Positions 26,985 through 36,471 of a stretch of DNA of 64,000 bases are shown piece by piece. How positions within the stretch are numbered: position 1 is the first letter of the stretch; each line of letters begins with the position of its first letter. Below the pieces are notes generated by a model that worked only from the letters and a program-made list of their open reading frames with translations, did no database searches and was not told where the DNA came from. Source of the stretch: JAGTVG01 sp964389805 (lineage in GTDB: Bacteria; Bacteroidota; Bacteroidia; Cytophagales; Cyclobacteriaceae); NCBI GenBank assembly GCA_964389805.1, contig CAYMFU010000117.1:1-64000 (forward strand). Reading direction: 5' to 3'. The translations under genes and the position numbers were made by a program.

Positions 26985-27896
26985 TCAGATTTTTTCTGCT
27001 ATTCTTAACCTGGCACTCCGCGCCCTGTTGTTTTCCCTGATTTCAATATCTGAAGCCATAATCGGCTTTCTGGTGATTGCTTTAAATGGCTTTTGAGTGT
27101 TCCCGTAAAAATCTTTTACCTCTCTTCCCTCAAAACTTCCCGTATTGATAAAGTTTTTTATTAATCTGTCCTCCAGGGAATGGTAGGCCATAATCACGAG
27201 GCGTCCGCCACTTTTCAAAAGATCGACTGATTGATTTAGCAGATCTTTAAGTGCACCCAACTCATCATTTACTTCAATCCGCAACGCCTGAAAAACCTGA
27301 GCATAATATTTATTTCGCTTATTGGCAGGCACAAAGCTCTTAAGAATATTTACCAATTCACCTGTTGTATGAACAGGTGCCTCAATTCGTGCCCGTATTA
27401 TATTGTCTGCCAAAGTTCTGGCGTTTCTTATTTCACCATAGTTTCCCAGAAGAAGCTGAAGGTCCCGTCTGGGATATGTATTAATTATCTTTTCCGCTGA
27501 TAATTCCTGGCTTCTGTTCATCCTCATGTCGAGCATCGCATCAAATCTTGTAGAAAATCCCCTCTCTGCCTCATCAATCTGGTGGGATGACACACCCAGG
27601 TCTGCCAAAAGACCATCCAACTTCTCTATCCCTTCTAACTTCAGAAACCTGCTCAGATACCTGAAATTTGAATCAATGAATGTAAATTTCCCTGAGTCAA
27701 ACTGTTCTGCATTATTTCTTGCCTCTTCATCCTGGTCAACTCCAAATAGCCTGCCTGTTGTCAATTGCTTGATCACCTCTCGGCTATGTCCTCCTCCACC
27801 AAATGTTGCATCTACATAAATCCCATCAGGCTTAATGCTCAACCCTTCAATACATTCACTAAGCATTACTGGAACATGGTAATCCTTCATAGGCAT
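26985..27896 (-). CDS. rsmH: 16S rRNA (cytosine-1402-N4)-methyltransferase RsmH
   Basis: SAM-dependent methyltransferase (MraW) modifying C1402 in the ribosomal P site. The 303 residues carry HVPVMLSECIEGL at the N-terminus, the SAM motif YVDATFGGGGHSREVI near residue 28, LLADLGVSSHQIDEAERGFS near 97, and the C-terminal YHSLEDRLIKNF near 240. The ATG overlaps the mraZ stop as TAATG, so the two are coupled. Confidence 0.96.
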   Translation of the reverse strand: MPMKDYHVPVMLSECIEGLSIKPDGIYVDATFGGGGHSREVIKQLTTGRLFGVDQDEEARNNAEQFDSGKFTFIDSNFRYLSRFLKLEGIEKLDGLLADLGVSSHQIDEAERGFSTRFDAMLDMRMNRSQELSAEKIINTYPRRDLQLLLGNYGEIRNARTLADNIIRARIEAPVHTTGELVNILKSFVPANKRNKYYAQVFQALRIEVNDELGALKDLLNQSVDLLKSGGRLVIMAYHSLEDRLIKNFINTGSFEGREVKDFYGNTQKPFKAITRKPIMASDIEIRENNRARSARLRIAEKI

Positions 27897-28339
27897 TATA
27901 TGTCAAGATACTTCTGTACGTGATCCGAAAACTCATTCTGATTGTCATACAGTTGTTCCTTGTACAGCTCAGGATTCCATAGCTCCACTTTATTGCCCAT
28001 TCCAACAATAACTACCTGCTTCTCCAGTTGAGCATAATTCAGCATTTGCTTTGTTATTAAAAAACGACCGGAATTATCCAGTTCGACTACAGTGTTTCCC
28101 CTGAAAAAATTCCTCTGCAATTTCCTGTAGTCTGGATTGAACTCACTCAGACCGGCCACCTTAGCATATAGCTTTTTAAACTCAAGTATTGGATACACTA
28201 TCAGACATTTTTCGAATCCCAGGCCAACAACCAGCTCATTGCCAGAGGTTTCAGGCAAACCATTTTTGATGCGGGCAGGAAGTACAAGCCTTCCTTTAGC
28301 ATCCAGTTTACACTCATATTCGCTTGTGAAAAATGTCAT
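27896..28339 (-). CDS. mraZ: Transcriptional regulator MraZ
   Basis: A 147-residue AbrB-like protein with two tandem SpoVT/MraZ repeats. The first has YECKLDAKGRLVLPARIK (residues 8-25) and the second VVELDNSGRFLITKQML (about 85-101); each contains the DxxGR core of the DNA-binding swapped hairpin. MraZ represses its own dcw operon in characterised bacteria. Here three phased AAAGTGG boxes lie 59-85 nt upstream of its start, supporting the same role. First gene of the 13-gene operon. Confidence 0.96.
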   Translation of the reverse strand: MTFFTSEYECKLDAKGRLVLPARIKNGLPETSGNELVVGLGFEKCLIVYPILEFKKLYAKVAGLSEFNPDYRKLQRNFFRGNTVVELDNSGRFLITKQMLNYAQLEKQVVIVGMGNKVELWNPELYKEQLYDNQNEFSDHVQKYLDI

Positions 28340-28367
28340 TAGTCAATCCATTCGTTCTGAACAGCTA

Positions 28368-28375
28368 CAAATATA
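28368..28375 (-). promoter_or_regulatory. dcw operon -7 promoter element
   Basis: The minus strand reads TATATTTG at 28375-28368, a perfect TAnnTTTG box, 29 nt before the mraZ ATG. A clean TTTG at the -33 position is missing; the nearest is GTTGG at about 18-19 nt spacing, which touches the last MraZ box. A repressor on those boxes would cover the -33 region. Confidence 0.55.
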
Positions 28376-28397
28376 GAAAAACATATGGCAAAACCAA

Positions 28398-28424
28398 CCA
28401 CTTTATGCCACTTTGTCCCACTTT
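28398..28424 (-). promoter_or_regulatory. MraZ operator: three AAAGTGG boxes at 10-nt phase
   Basis: On the minus strand AAAGTGG occurs at 28424-28418, 28414-28408 and 28404-28398, each separated by 3 nt, an exact 10-nt helical period. Tandem GTG-core repeats of about this spacing are the known target of MraZ (TGGG-type in E. coli, AAAGTG[T/G] in Mollicutes). They lie just upstream of the promoter of mraZ itself, so autoregulation is the natural reading. Confidence 0.8.
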
Positions 28425-28727
28425 GCCCAAAAAATATAAAAAAATGAATATAAATACTATATCTATATAAAAATTTTAAGGTAAAATGTCGTGGCAATTG
28501 CACTAAAGGCATAAAACATTGTACTTATCAAATAACTTTTAAAAAAATGTCTCGTTTAACTGATTTATATATCCTGAAAAACGGATGTAATTTGTCAGTT
28601 TAAACACCATTCAAATAAGTGGGGAGTTGTGGGTATATTAGTATGGAAACCTGGCATATTTGATACACGGAGTTCTGGGATATTAATACAAGTTGAATTT
28701 ACGCTTATAATCTAAGAGGAATGTTGG

Positions 28728-28735
28728 TATATTTG
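28728..28735 (+). promoter_or_regulatory. Candidate -7 promoter element for the TlpA-like gene
   Basis: TATATTTG ends 20 nt before the ATG at 28756. It is a perfect TAnnTTTG box, but no TTTG lies at the expected distance upstream (the position reads CTTA). The rest of 28425-28727, between the divergent dcw and TlpA-like genes, shows only AT-rich sequence. Confidence 0.4.
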
Positions 28736-28755
28736 AATCCTTACACTATCAAACT

Positions 28756-29988
28756 ATGTTAAAAAAAATTTCTTATGGGGTCGGCCTGATACTCATCCTG
28801 ATATCCTGTCAACCCAGACCTAGTGCTGAACGTTTCAACGAACCTTCAAATGGTATGTGGCGAGGCATTATTCATACACAAGAACAGGAACTTCCTTTTA
28901 ACTTCAGCATAGCAAAGGATGACAAGAATCAAATCCAGGTAAGCCTGATAAATGGGGAAGAGAAAATCCTTATCGATGAGGTAAGGATTGAGGGTGATTC
29001 AATATACATGCCCATGCATATTTTTGATGCAGACCTTGTGGCGTACTTCGACGATCAGGAAATGACCGGGTACTGGAGGAAAAACTATGCTGCAGGTTAT
29101 GTTATCCCTTTTACGGCCAGGCATGGAGAGACATTTCGTTTTATTGATAAGCCATCAGAAAGCAAGGTAAATATTCAGGGACGATGGGAAGTTTACTTTG
29201 AAAATAGCTCAGGGAAAAAGCTGGCAGTCGGTGAATTCTATCAAAACGGGCACAATATCAGGGGCACAATTCTTAGGCCTTCAGGTGATTACAGGTACCT
29301 GGTCGGAGAGGTTGATGGAAATAAATTATTCATGAGCACTTTTGACGGGGAACATGCCTATTTATTTACGGCTACTATTGATGATGATCAGATCATAGGG
29401 GATTATTATTCTGGAAAAACGAGGCATGATTCCTGGAGTGCGACTAGAAATGATGACATTGAACTGACAAATGCACATTCATTAACCTATCTGAAAGAAG
29501 GATATGAAACCGTTGATTTTTCCCTACCCGATTTGAACGGAGATCTCGTATCTCTCCAGGATCCCAAATTCCAAAATAAAGTAGTCATTATTCAGATCTT
29601 TGGGACCTGGTGCCCTAATTGTATGGATGAAACACGCTTTTTGTCTGACTGGTACCTTAATAATAAGGATAAGGGTGTTGAAATTGTTGCCATTGCTTTT
29701 GAACGTAAAGATGATCTTAGCTACGCCAGAACCCGGATAGAGAAATTGACAAGAAGATTTAATGTTCAATATGAATTTTTATTTGGAGGAAAGTCTGATA
29801 AAACCTATACCTCCAAAGCTCTGCCAATGCTGAAAGGCAGCGTTTCATTTCCTACCATGATTGTCATTGACAGGTCAAATAAGGTCAGAGATATACATAC
29901 CGGATTCAGTGGTCCAGGGACCGGAGAATACTACACCACCTTTGTGGAAGATTTCAACATCTTAATGGACGCAATAATCCTGGAATAA
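28756..29988 (+). CDS. TlpA-like thioredoxin-fold lipoprotein
   Basis: A 410-residue lipoprotein (lipobox-like LILISC near residue 19) likely tethered in the periplasm. The N-terminal ~240 residues hold two beta-rich repeats (GMWRGIIHTQEQELPFNFSI; GRWEVYFENSSGKKLAVGEF) of the sort fused to redox domains in Bacteroidota. The C-terminal AhpC/TSA-TlpA domain begins FSLPDLNGDLVSLQD and carries the redox motif WCPNC with C286 and C289. Thiol-disulphide exchange on exported proteins is expected; the partner is unknown. It is convergent with the next gene, with 10 nt between stops. Confidence 0.82.
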   Translation: MLKKISYGVGLILILISCQPRPSAERFNEPSNGMWRGIIHTQEQELPFNFSIAKDDKNQIQVSLINGEEKILIDEVRIEGDSIYMPMHIFDADLVAYFDDQEMTGYWRKNYAAGYVIPFTARHGETFRFIDKPSESKVNIQGRWEVYFENSSGKKLAVGEFYQNGHNIRGTILRPSGDYRYLVGEVDGNKLFMSTFDGEHAYLFTATIDDDQIIGDYYSGKTRHDSWSATRNDDIELTNAHSLTYLKEGYETVDFSLPDLNGDLVSLQDPKFQNKVVIIQIFGTWCPNCMDETRFLSDWYLNNKDKGVEIVAIAFERKDDLSYARTRIEKLTRRFNVQYEFLFGGKSDKTYTSKALPMLKGSVSFPTMIVIDRSNKVRDIHTGFSGPGTGEYYTTFVEDFNILMDAIILE

Positions 29989-29998
29989 CGAATAATGA

Positions 29999-31591
29999 TT
30001 AACCCCGGAAAACTTGCATGATCTCATCCTGAGTAACATTACCAAAGAAATTTTTGGTGTGGTCCCATTCTATTCTCCGGCCCAATTTTAGAGCCAGCGT
30101 ACCCATATGTGCTGCTATGGCTTCCTCAAATCCATAATCTATATTACACTTTGGTTGCTTTCCTACCCGAATACTATCCAGCCAATCAGCTATATGTAAA
30201 TGGGTCACATCAATTCTTTTTCCATTGATAAATGTATACAGCAACCCTTTACTGGCAAAGTATCTTTCCGTTGCAGAGGTAATTGCATCCAATCCCTCTG
30301 ATCCAGAGGTATAGGATACAATAGGAAGTTCAATATCGATGGTGCCGTCCTTAATGCGGTCAGCATACTTCGTAGACCGTCTGTCGGCATATACCGTTAT
30401 GGTATTGCCTACCTCCATGGTTGCATCATGTCCCATGATAATATTAGGCCTGTTATATTCATTGGCCAGCGAGGCACTGTACTGGAAGGTCATATCCTTC
30501 TCGGGATATTCAAACAGGACATTAAACACATCCGGTACTTCTCTGCCATCCTTGAAAAAATAAATACCCCCGGAAGCATTAACATACTTCGGAATTCCAA
30601 GGTTAAGGATCTGGTTTATTGCATCATAATCGTGCGTGAGCAGGTCACCGCTTAATCCGGTACCATAAGCCCAGTATTTTCTCCACCTAAAGAAGTGATC
30701 CTTGTTAAAAGGTACTTTGGGTGCGTTTCCAAGGAACATTTCCCAATCGATGGTTTGGGGATTGGCTTTCTCATTGATGGGATATTGCCATGCCCCATTA
30801 GGTGAATTCCTGTTGGTATTGGTCTGGACCATGGTAATCGGCCCCAGTACATCCTTTCTAATCAGTTCACTTGCCTTACCATAACTTTCAGTCTGCCTGA
30901 ACTGATGACCCAGCTGCAATGTGATTCCTGATTTTTTAACGATATCAAGAAGGTCATATGTCTCCTGAACCTTATGCGTAAGCGGCTTTTCGACATATAC
31001 ATGTTTCCCTGCCTTTGCGGCTTCGATAGCCATAGGGGCATGCCAGTGATCAGGTGTAGCAATAATGACAGCATCTATATCTTCTGCATGGACCAACTCC
31101 ATCCAATTATGATATTTTCTGGCCTTATGTCCATTAATACTTACGGTTTCTAATGCAATTTCCGATTCGACCTCGAATATGTCACACACACCATTGTAAA
31201 CAATGTTAAGATCATCCTGTTCCAGAAATGTTTTTAAGGCTATATCGTTTCCATTCCTGGCACGTTCCTGCTGGACCTCCATCCAGGCTTCCGTCGCAAA
31301 TCCGGATGCCCTCACCAACTGTTCGCCACGTATCCCGAAACCTATGATCCCAAGACGGATCTGCTGATCTCTGCCAGCAAGGGATTCAGGACCAGTTGTG
31401 CTGGGATCAATATCAATCCCTATTCCTGAAAGCAGGTTGGATTTAAGCTGCCGTTCATATTTTCGTTTTCTATAGGCACCGTATATAGCACCACCAACAA
31501 ACGGTATGGTGGCAAGACCTTTGACAATATCCCGCCTGGATATTCCAGATCCTTGATCTTCTATGTGTTTGCTTTTTTCTTCGTCTTCCAT
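29999..31591 (-). CDS. Gfo/Idh/MocA family oxidoreductase with Tat signal
   Basis: A 530-residue NAD(P)-dependent sugar-type oxidoreductase. An N-terminal twin-arginine region (SRRDIVKGLATIPFVGG, residues 18-34) predicts export by Tat in the folded, cofactor-loaded state. The Rossmann motif LGIIGFGIRGEQLV lies near residue 80, ATPDHWHAPMAIEAAKAG near 180 and the family's VYVEKPLTHKV near 198. Exported members commonly act on sugars or sugar acids; the substrate here is unknown. A DoxX-family gene is 9 nt upstream in the same operon. Confidence 0.85.
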   Translation of the reverse strand: MEDEEKSKHIEDQGSGISRRDIVKGLATIPFVGGAIYGAYRKRKYERQLKSNLLSGIGIDIDPSTTGPESLAGRDQQIRLGIIGFGIRGEQLVRASGFATEAWMEVQQERARNGNDIALKTFLEQDDLNIVYNGVCDIFEVESEIALETVSINGHKARKYHNWMELVHAEDIDAVIIATPDHWHAPMAIEAAKAGKHVYVEKPLTHKVQETYDLLDIVKKSGITLQLGHQFRQTESYGKASELIRKDVLGPITMVQTNTNRNSPNGAWQYPINEKANPQTIDWEMFLGNAPKVPFNKDHFFRWRKYWAYGTGLSGDLLTHDYDAINQILNLGIPKYVNASGGIYFFKDGREVPDVFNVLFEYPEKDMTFQYSASLANEYNRPNIIMGHDATMEVGNTITVYADRRSTKYADRIKDGTIDIELPIVSYTSGSEGLDAITSATERYFASKGLLYTFINGKRIDVTHLHIADWLDSIRVGKQPKCNIDYGFEEAIAAHMGTLALKLGRRIEWDHTKNFFGNVTQDEIMQVFRG

Positions 31592-31600
31592 ATTGATTCC

Positions 31601-32107
31601 TTATTTTTTACTTTTTGCCAGATAAATAAACCGGTCCAAACCAATAATTCTACTGTTGGGAAAATATAAATTAACAGCAATGGCAAAGAATTCTATAATA
31701 TTTTTATTGATAATAAAATAACTTCCTTCTCCAGGAGCTGTGTATGAAAGTCCTATGAATGGCGGGTGGGAAAGATAATATAGCCCGATCAATAACATTC
31801 CGCATAAACTGGTGATCTTTTCAAATAAACCGATCATAAGACATAATCCAATAAGTAGAAGTCCCCAGGCATTCAATACATCCACAACCTTTAAAACAGA
31901 TGGGTTTGAGGCCAATTCATAAAAAAAACCAGCAAAAAAACCCTTTGAATCCATAAGATAGGCAAGAGAAGACCAATTTGGATTTAGTAGTTTCGACAAT
32001 CCCTCATAAAAAATATGCCACCCAACCGCTACTCTTAATATAACCAGAATGGAGAGTTGTTTATTCGTATAAGGTAAGGTATTGAATCTGGACAGGTCGT
32101 TTTTCAT
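31601..32107 (-). CDS. DoxX family membrane protein
   Basis: A 168-residue protein with four predicted membrane helices. DoxX features are LRVAVGWHIFYEGLSKLLNP (residues 25-44), the second helix WGLLLIGLCLMIGLF and the third LCGMLLIGLYYLSHPP. Family members are associated with quinone or thiol redox at the membrane. Its operon partner is a Tat-exported Gfo/Idh oxidoreductase 9 nt downstream; a DoxX-oxidoreductase pairing suggests electron transfer, but that is inference. Confidence 0.8.
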   Translation of the reverse strand: MKNDLSRFNTLPYTNKQLSILVILRVAVGWHIFYEGLSKLLNPNWSSLAYLMDSKGFFAGFFYELASNPSVLKVVDVLNAWGLLLIGLCLMIGLFEKITSLCGMLLIGLYYLSHPPFIGLSYTAPGEGSYFIINKNIIEFFAIAVNLYFPNSRIIGLDRFIYLAKSKK

Positions 32108-32664
32108 AACAGTTCCTTTAAACAGAAAAATAAATCATGTAAATATAAGCTCTTTTTTACCTCGAGATAAATACTAATACAGGATTTTGAAACCCATTGT
32201 TCATTTTTTCTAATAAGTCTGTTTTACAATATAGAAACATTTCTTCGGACAATTTATTTATTTGCAGCAAGATCGGAATTTGCTCTGAACCAAAGCTGAA
32301 TAGGATTTTTTCTGAAGTCAAATATTCCTGTTCAATACAGAAATCTAAACGCTTAGAGAGACTGATCTGCACTTTAAAAGGGTTGAGATCCGGTATATCT
32401 CAGCTTAAATTTTTGTTTGGTCCTGGATAACTGTCTGATTCAGCTTAGAAACGCGATCTATTGTCAAAGTGGCAAAAACGGGATTCATTGTACCTTAAAA
32501 ACCTGTTCCGCTTCGTACACAAGTGTTCGAATAAGAACAGCAGGATGAATTCAAATTTGTTATAATTAATTGATTTACAGCAAATTAATTTTAATGGTAC
32601 TGAAATTGCAGATAAGTCCATGGGTGATTGTGGCCATTTCAATCGCCGCCTGAATATTGAAGAT
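32108..32664. other. Intergenic region with a possible orphan C-terminal gene fragment
   Basis: On the minus strand a frame reads ISLSKRLDFCIEQEYLTSEK and onward to a stop at about 32157. It is roughly 75 residues of plausible globular sequence closed upstream by a stop and lacking a good start. It may be the 3' remnant of a lost gene; I do not recognise the family. No RNA gene or confident promoter is visible in the remainder. Confidence 0.25.
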
Positions 32665-32916
32665 ATGAGAAAATTAGATATAAGATCAATAGGACGATAT
32701 TTCAACGTACAGAAAATAGCCGCTTTGTTTTTTGTACTTCTGATCCTCACAGCCTATAGTATAACAATCGGGCAGAACAACCCATTAGACGTCCAGAAAG
32801 AGAAAATAGTCAATATGGTTAAGAACCAACAGGAAAAAGGAATAACCACCCTGGCCATTACTTCCCTTCCATTCTGGCTGGCATTGAGCGACAAGTTTTC
32901 CAATGAAGATCCCTGA
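32665..32916 (+). CDS. Hypothetical small membrane protein
   Basis: Eighty-three residues from the ATG at 32665. A basic N-terminus is followed by one hydrophobic helix (IAALFFVLLILTAYSITIG, residues 18-36) and a short soluble tail with a Lys-rich helix (PLDVQKEKIVNMVKNQQEKG). The layout is that of a signal-anchored protein, but it stops after about 45 tail residues and could equally be the 5' remnant of a longer exported protein. An upstream ATG at 32620 in the same frame is less likely because it moves the anchor inward. No family is recognised. Confidence 0.35.
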   Translation: MRKLDIRSIGRYFNVQKIAALFFVLLILTAYSITIGQNNPLDVQKEKIVNMVKNQQEKGITTLAITSLPFWLALSDKFSNEDP

Positions 32917-33031
32917 AATATCTTTATTGTCAGATTAATTAAAAAACCACTCCATCTTTAAACTTTTTTCTTCTCAGTTGCATCCTATTATATTATAGTT
33001 CGAAAACAAATTCAATTTTATTACTAATAGT

Positions 33032-35419
33032 ATGTTTAAAAACCTGATCAAGATCTCCCTAAGAAACATAAAAAAAGAAAAGGGCTACAGTTTCATAAAT
33101 ATTCTGGGCTTGATAATTGGCATCACCTCATGCCTCTTTTTAGTACTTTATATTATTGATGAATTAAGTTATGATAATTTTCATGTCGAGGGTGAACATG
33201 TATACCGTGTGGTAACCAATATCACTGAGGTAGATAACGAATTCACGTGGGCAGTGGCACAAATCCCCTTTGCTCCTACTGTTAAAAAAGATTATCCTGA
33301 AGTTGAGCAGTATGCCCGTATTTCTGGGAGCGGAAGAATGATGTTCAAAAAAGGAACTGATAACTTGTATGAAGAAGAATTTGTGTATGCCGACTCTACC
33401 ACTTTTGAATTATTTACCTTCAAATTTATTCAAGGTGACCCGATAACATGCCTTTATGAACCCAATTCAATTGTAATTACAAAAGATATCGCTATAAAAT
33501 ATTTCAATGACACCGATGTAGTCGGTGAAACTCTTATTGGGGAGGATTTGTCCCTGAAAGTCACGGGTGTAATTGAGAATATACCAAAAAACACGCATAT
33601 CAACTCTATAGAGGCATTTATGTCCTGGAGCACCCTTCAGGATTTCCGGAGAGAAGGAAACTGGGGAAATTTTGGAGTATCAACCTATATCTATTGCCCA
33701 TCCCTGGCCGATCCTATTGCTTTCGAGGAGAAACTTCATGAGGTATACGATAATTATTGCGCTGAGATCTTTGAGGACTTAGGCATTGATTTCAATTATA
33801 TTTTACAGAATATTCAGGATATTCATCTTCATTCAAAGATAGGTTCTGAAGCTGAATCCGGAGGTGATATTGCCTATGTTTATATCTTTTCTGCAGTGGC
33901 GTTTTTTATCTTGCTTATCGCAAGTATCAATTATATGAATTTGTCAACGGCCCGCTCGATGAAACGGGCCCGAGAGGTCGGTATCCGGAAGGTAATGGGC
34001 TCACACAGAAGGCAGATCATCATACAATTCCTTACCGAGTCAATGATTTATACCCTGATTTCTTTATTGATTAGCGTGATACTCGTTTTGGCTTTGATCC
34101 CCTTCTACAATGATTTGTTGGACAAAGCCATTTCTTCAGATTTTCTACTTAATCCTGTTATCCTTGTATCTCTGATTGGCATAGTGGTATTTGTTGCTAT
34201 TTTAAGTGGTTCCTATCCTTCCTTTTTCCTTTCTTCCTTTAAACCGGTAGAAGTTTTGAAAATTAATAGTGGAAGCAAGGGAGGAAGTTCAATAGTCCGT
34301 AAACTGCTCGTGATCCTGCAGTTTGGCATTTCTGTAACCATGATCATCAGTACCTGGATAGTATACGATCAATTAAATTATATGCGTGAAAAAGACCTTG
34401 GATTCGATAAGGATCAGGTGATCAGGATTGGTATGTTCACACAGGAAATGCGGGACAAGGTTGAAGTTTTAAGAAATGAACTAAAAAAATCAAATTCAAT
34501 TGTTGAAGTGGGTTCTGCCACTACTTCTCCTGGATCCGGTTTTGGCAAAAACCTTATAAATGTTGAAAATGATGAAGGTGAAATGGTGGAAAGGGGAATA
34601 GACTTATATGGAATAGACTACTACTATATCCCAACCCTTGGCTTTGAGATCCTGGAAGGCCGGAATTTCTCCAGAGAGGTTTCATCGGATACTTCTCAAG
34701 CCGTGATCGTTACCGAGTCAATGGCTAAAAGGATGAACTGGGACAATGCACTGGGTAAAAAATTCCAGTTTGGAACTAGTGAGGAGGATCCATTTGTAGA
34801 GGTTGTAGGTGTAATTAAAGATTATCACCACAGTTCATTATATGAAGTCATCGAACCATTTTTATTTTATCTACGATTGAACAATCATATTGTACATATA
34901 AAACTAAAGAGTGACGATATATCTCAGGCGATTCAGGAGGTTGAAGTTGCCTGGAAAAGTGTTTTTCCTAATCGACCCTTAGAGTATACATTCCTTGATG
35001 AGGAATTTGAGGAACAGTACGCTAACGATCAGCGTCGAAGTGTAATTTTTTCAATATTCTCTATCTTAACGATAGTTATTGCCTGTCTGGGATTGCTTGG
35101 TCTGGCCTCTTTCACTACAGAACAAAGAACAAAAGAAATAGGAATCAGGAAAGTAGTGGGGGCAAACATCGGGACAATAGTATTCATGATATCAAAGGAT
35201 TTTTTGATCCTGATAGGGATTTCTATAGTACTAGCTATTCCTATAGCATATATTTTCATGGATAAATGGTTGCAAAACTTCGCATACCAGACAGAGATAA
35301 ACTATATAACATTTGTATCGGCTGCTCTTTTAGCGATATTCATTACCCTGTCAACAATCAGTTTTCATACCATTAAGGCAGCAATTTCTAATCCCGTAAA
35401 AGCACTAAGAGAAGAATAG
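33032..35419 (+). CDS. ABC transporter permease, MacB/FtsX type
   Basis: A 795-residue permease built of two FtsX halves. Each half begins with a membrane helix and an extracytoplasmic MacB periplasmic core domain (first about residues 40-250, second about 445-620), followed by three membrane helices. The cytoplasmic coupling motifs AREVGIRKVMGSHRRQI (near 315) and TKEIGIRKVVGANIGT (near 710) are diagnostic. This long Bacteroidota form often occurs without an adjacent ATPase, as here. It likely exports or mechanically transmits to an unknown substrate at the envelope. Confidence 0.88.
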   Translation: MFKNLIKISLRNIKKEKGYSFINILGLIIGITSCLFLVLYIIDELSYDNFHVEGEHVYRVVTNITEVDNEFTWAVAQIPFAPTVKKDYPEVEQYARISGSGRMMFKKGTDNLYEEEFVYADSTTFELFTFKFIQGDPITCLYEPNSIVITKDIAIKYFNDTDVVGETLIGEDLSLKVTGVIENIPKNTHINSIEAFMSWSTLQDFRREGNWGNFGVSTYIYCPSLADPIAFEEKLHEVYDNYCAEIFEDLGIDFNYILQNIQDIHLHSKIGSEAESGGDIAYVYIFSAVAFFILLIASINYMNLSTARSMKRAREVGIRKVMGSHRRQIIIQFLTESMIYTLISLLISVILVLALIPFYNDLLDKAISSDFLLNPVILVSLIGIVVFVAILSGSYPSFFLSSFKPVEVLKINSGSKGGSSIVRKLLVILQFGISVTMIISTWIVYDQLNYMREKDLGFDKDQVIRIGMFTQEMRDKVEVLRNELKKSNSIVEVGSATTSPGSGFGKNLINVENDEGEMVERGIDLYGIDYYYIPTLGFEILEGRNFSREVSSDTSQAVIVTESMAKRMNWDNALGKKFQFGTSEEDPFVEVVGVIKDYHHSSLYEVIEPFLFYLRLNNHIVHIKLKSDDISQAIQEVEVAWKSVFPNRPLEYTFLDEEFEEQYANDQRRSVIFSIFSILTIVIACLGLLGLASFTTEQRTKEIGIRKVVGANIGTIVFMISKDFLILIGISIVLAIPIAYIFMDKWLQNFAYQTEINYITFVSAALLAIFITLSTISFHTIKAAISNPVKALREE

Positions 35420-35536
35420 CAAAGAATTCCCTGGATTAGTAGAGGCATAATACTGCTGTGTCATCAATTAGGCTAAGCGTTGACATAGTCTTCGGAATAT
35501 TATTATTTTTACTTTCATTATGAACGTAAATCAATT

Positions 35537-36325
35537 ATGGATCTTAATCTGAAAAGCAAAAATGCCCTCGTTTGTGGTAGTACCCAGGGGATAGGAAAGG
35601 CGATTGCCATTGAACTTGCCAGGAATGGAGCAAATATTACCTTGTTCGCACGGAATGAAAAAAGTCTAAATACAGTAGTCCGGGAGTTGGATACTTCTTC
35701 TGGTCAGTCTCACGACTATCTTGTTGCTGATTTCCTCCAACCTGACAAAGTAATAAAAGCAGTGGACCAGTATATGTACAATGGTAAAACGATCCATATA
35801 CTTGTCAATAATACTGGCGGTCCTCCTCATGGTGCAGTCATGGATTCAGATGCGGAAAAATTTATGGCCGGTTTCAACGCACATATCATCAACAACCAGA
35901 ACCTGGTCAAACGTTTGGCTCCGGGAATGAAGAGTTCAGGATATGGACGCATCATTAATGTTATTTCCATCTCAGTAAAAACCCCAATAGCCGGATTAGG
36001 TGTTTCAAATACTATACGGGGAGCGGTAGCCAGCTGGTCAAAAACCCTGGCAAATGAACTGGGGCCCTATGGAATTACAGTAAACAACATCCTTCCGGGA
36101 TACACAAAAACCGGACGTCTGGATGAATTATTCATTAAGAAGGCTGAGGAGGCCGGCATCAGTCATGCTGAATTTGAAAAACAGGCTGCTGACAAAATTC
36201 CGGCCAAACGCCTGGGCCTTCCTGAGGAAATGGGGTATACAGCTGCATTTTTAGCTTCACCGGCAGCAGGATATATCAATGGTATTAATCTTCCGGTAGA
36301 TGGTGGGATAACCCCCTCTATGTAA
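35537..36325 (+). CDS. SDR family oxidoreductase with non-canonical active site
   Basis: A 262-residue short-chain dehydrogenase. The cofactor motif ALVCGSTQGIGKAIAIELA is at residues 10-28, LVNNTGGPP near 93, and the C-terminal ASPAAGYINGINLPVDGG is typical. The active site is odd. After INVISISVKTPIAGLG the expected YxxxK reads SNTIR, so both Tyr and Lys appear replaced (S and R). This SNxxR form is seen in a subgroup of SDRs annotated as reductases, so the fold is secure but the chemistry is unclear. Substrate unknown; it precedes a sugar symporter gene on the same strand. Confidence 0.8.
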   Translation: MDLNLKSKNALVCGSTQGIGKAIAIELARNGANITLFARNEKSLNTVVRELDTSSGQSHDYLVADFLQPDKVIKAVDQYMYNGKTIHILVNNTGGPPHGAVMDSDAEKFMAGFNAHIINNQNLVKRLAPGMKSSGYGRIINVISISVKTPIAGLGVSNTIRGAVASWSKTLANELGPYGITVNNILPGYTKTGRLDELFIKKAEEAGISHAEFEKQAADKIPAKRLGLPEEMGYTAAFLASPAAGYINGINLPVDGGITPSM

Positions 36326-36471
36326 TTTTTTTCCTAATTAAATATGTTATCACAGGGAGATTTTTTAAAATTGATGCATAATTGCTAAAACTTTTTTGAG
36401 AAAGATTCGGGCAGGAACATTTTGGCATCTAAAACCCTGAACCTTCTTTATGATACCCTAAAAGAAAAATT

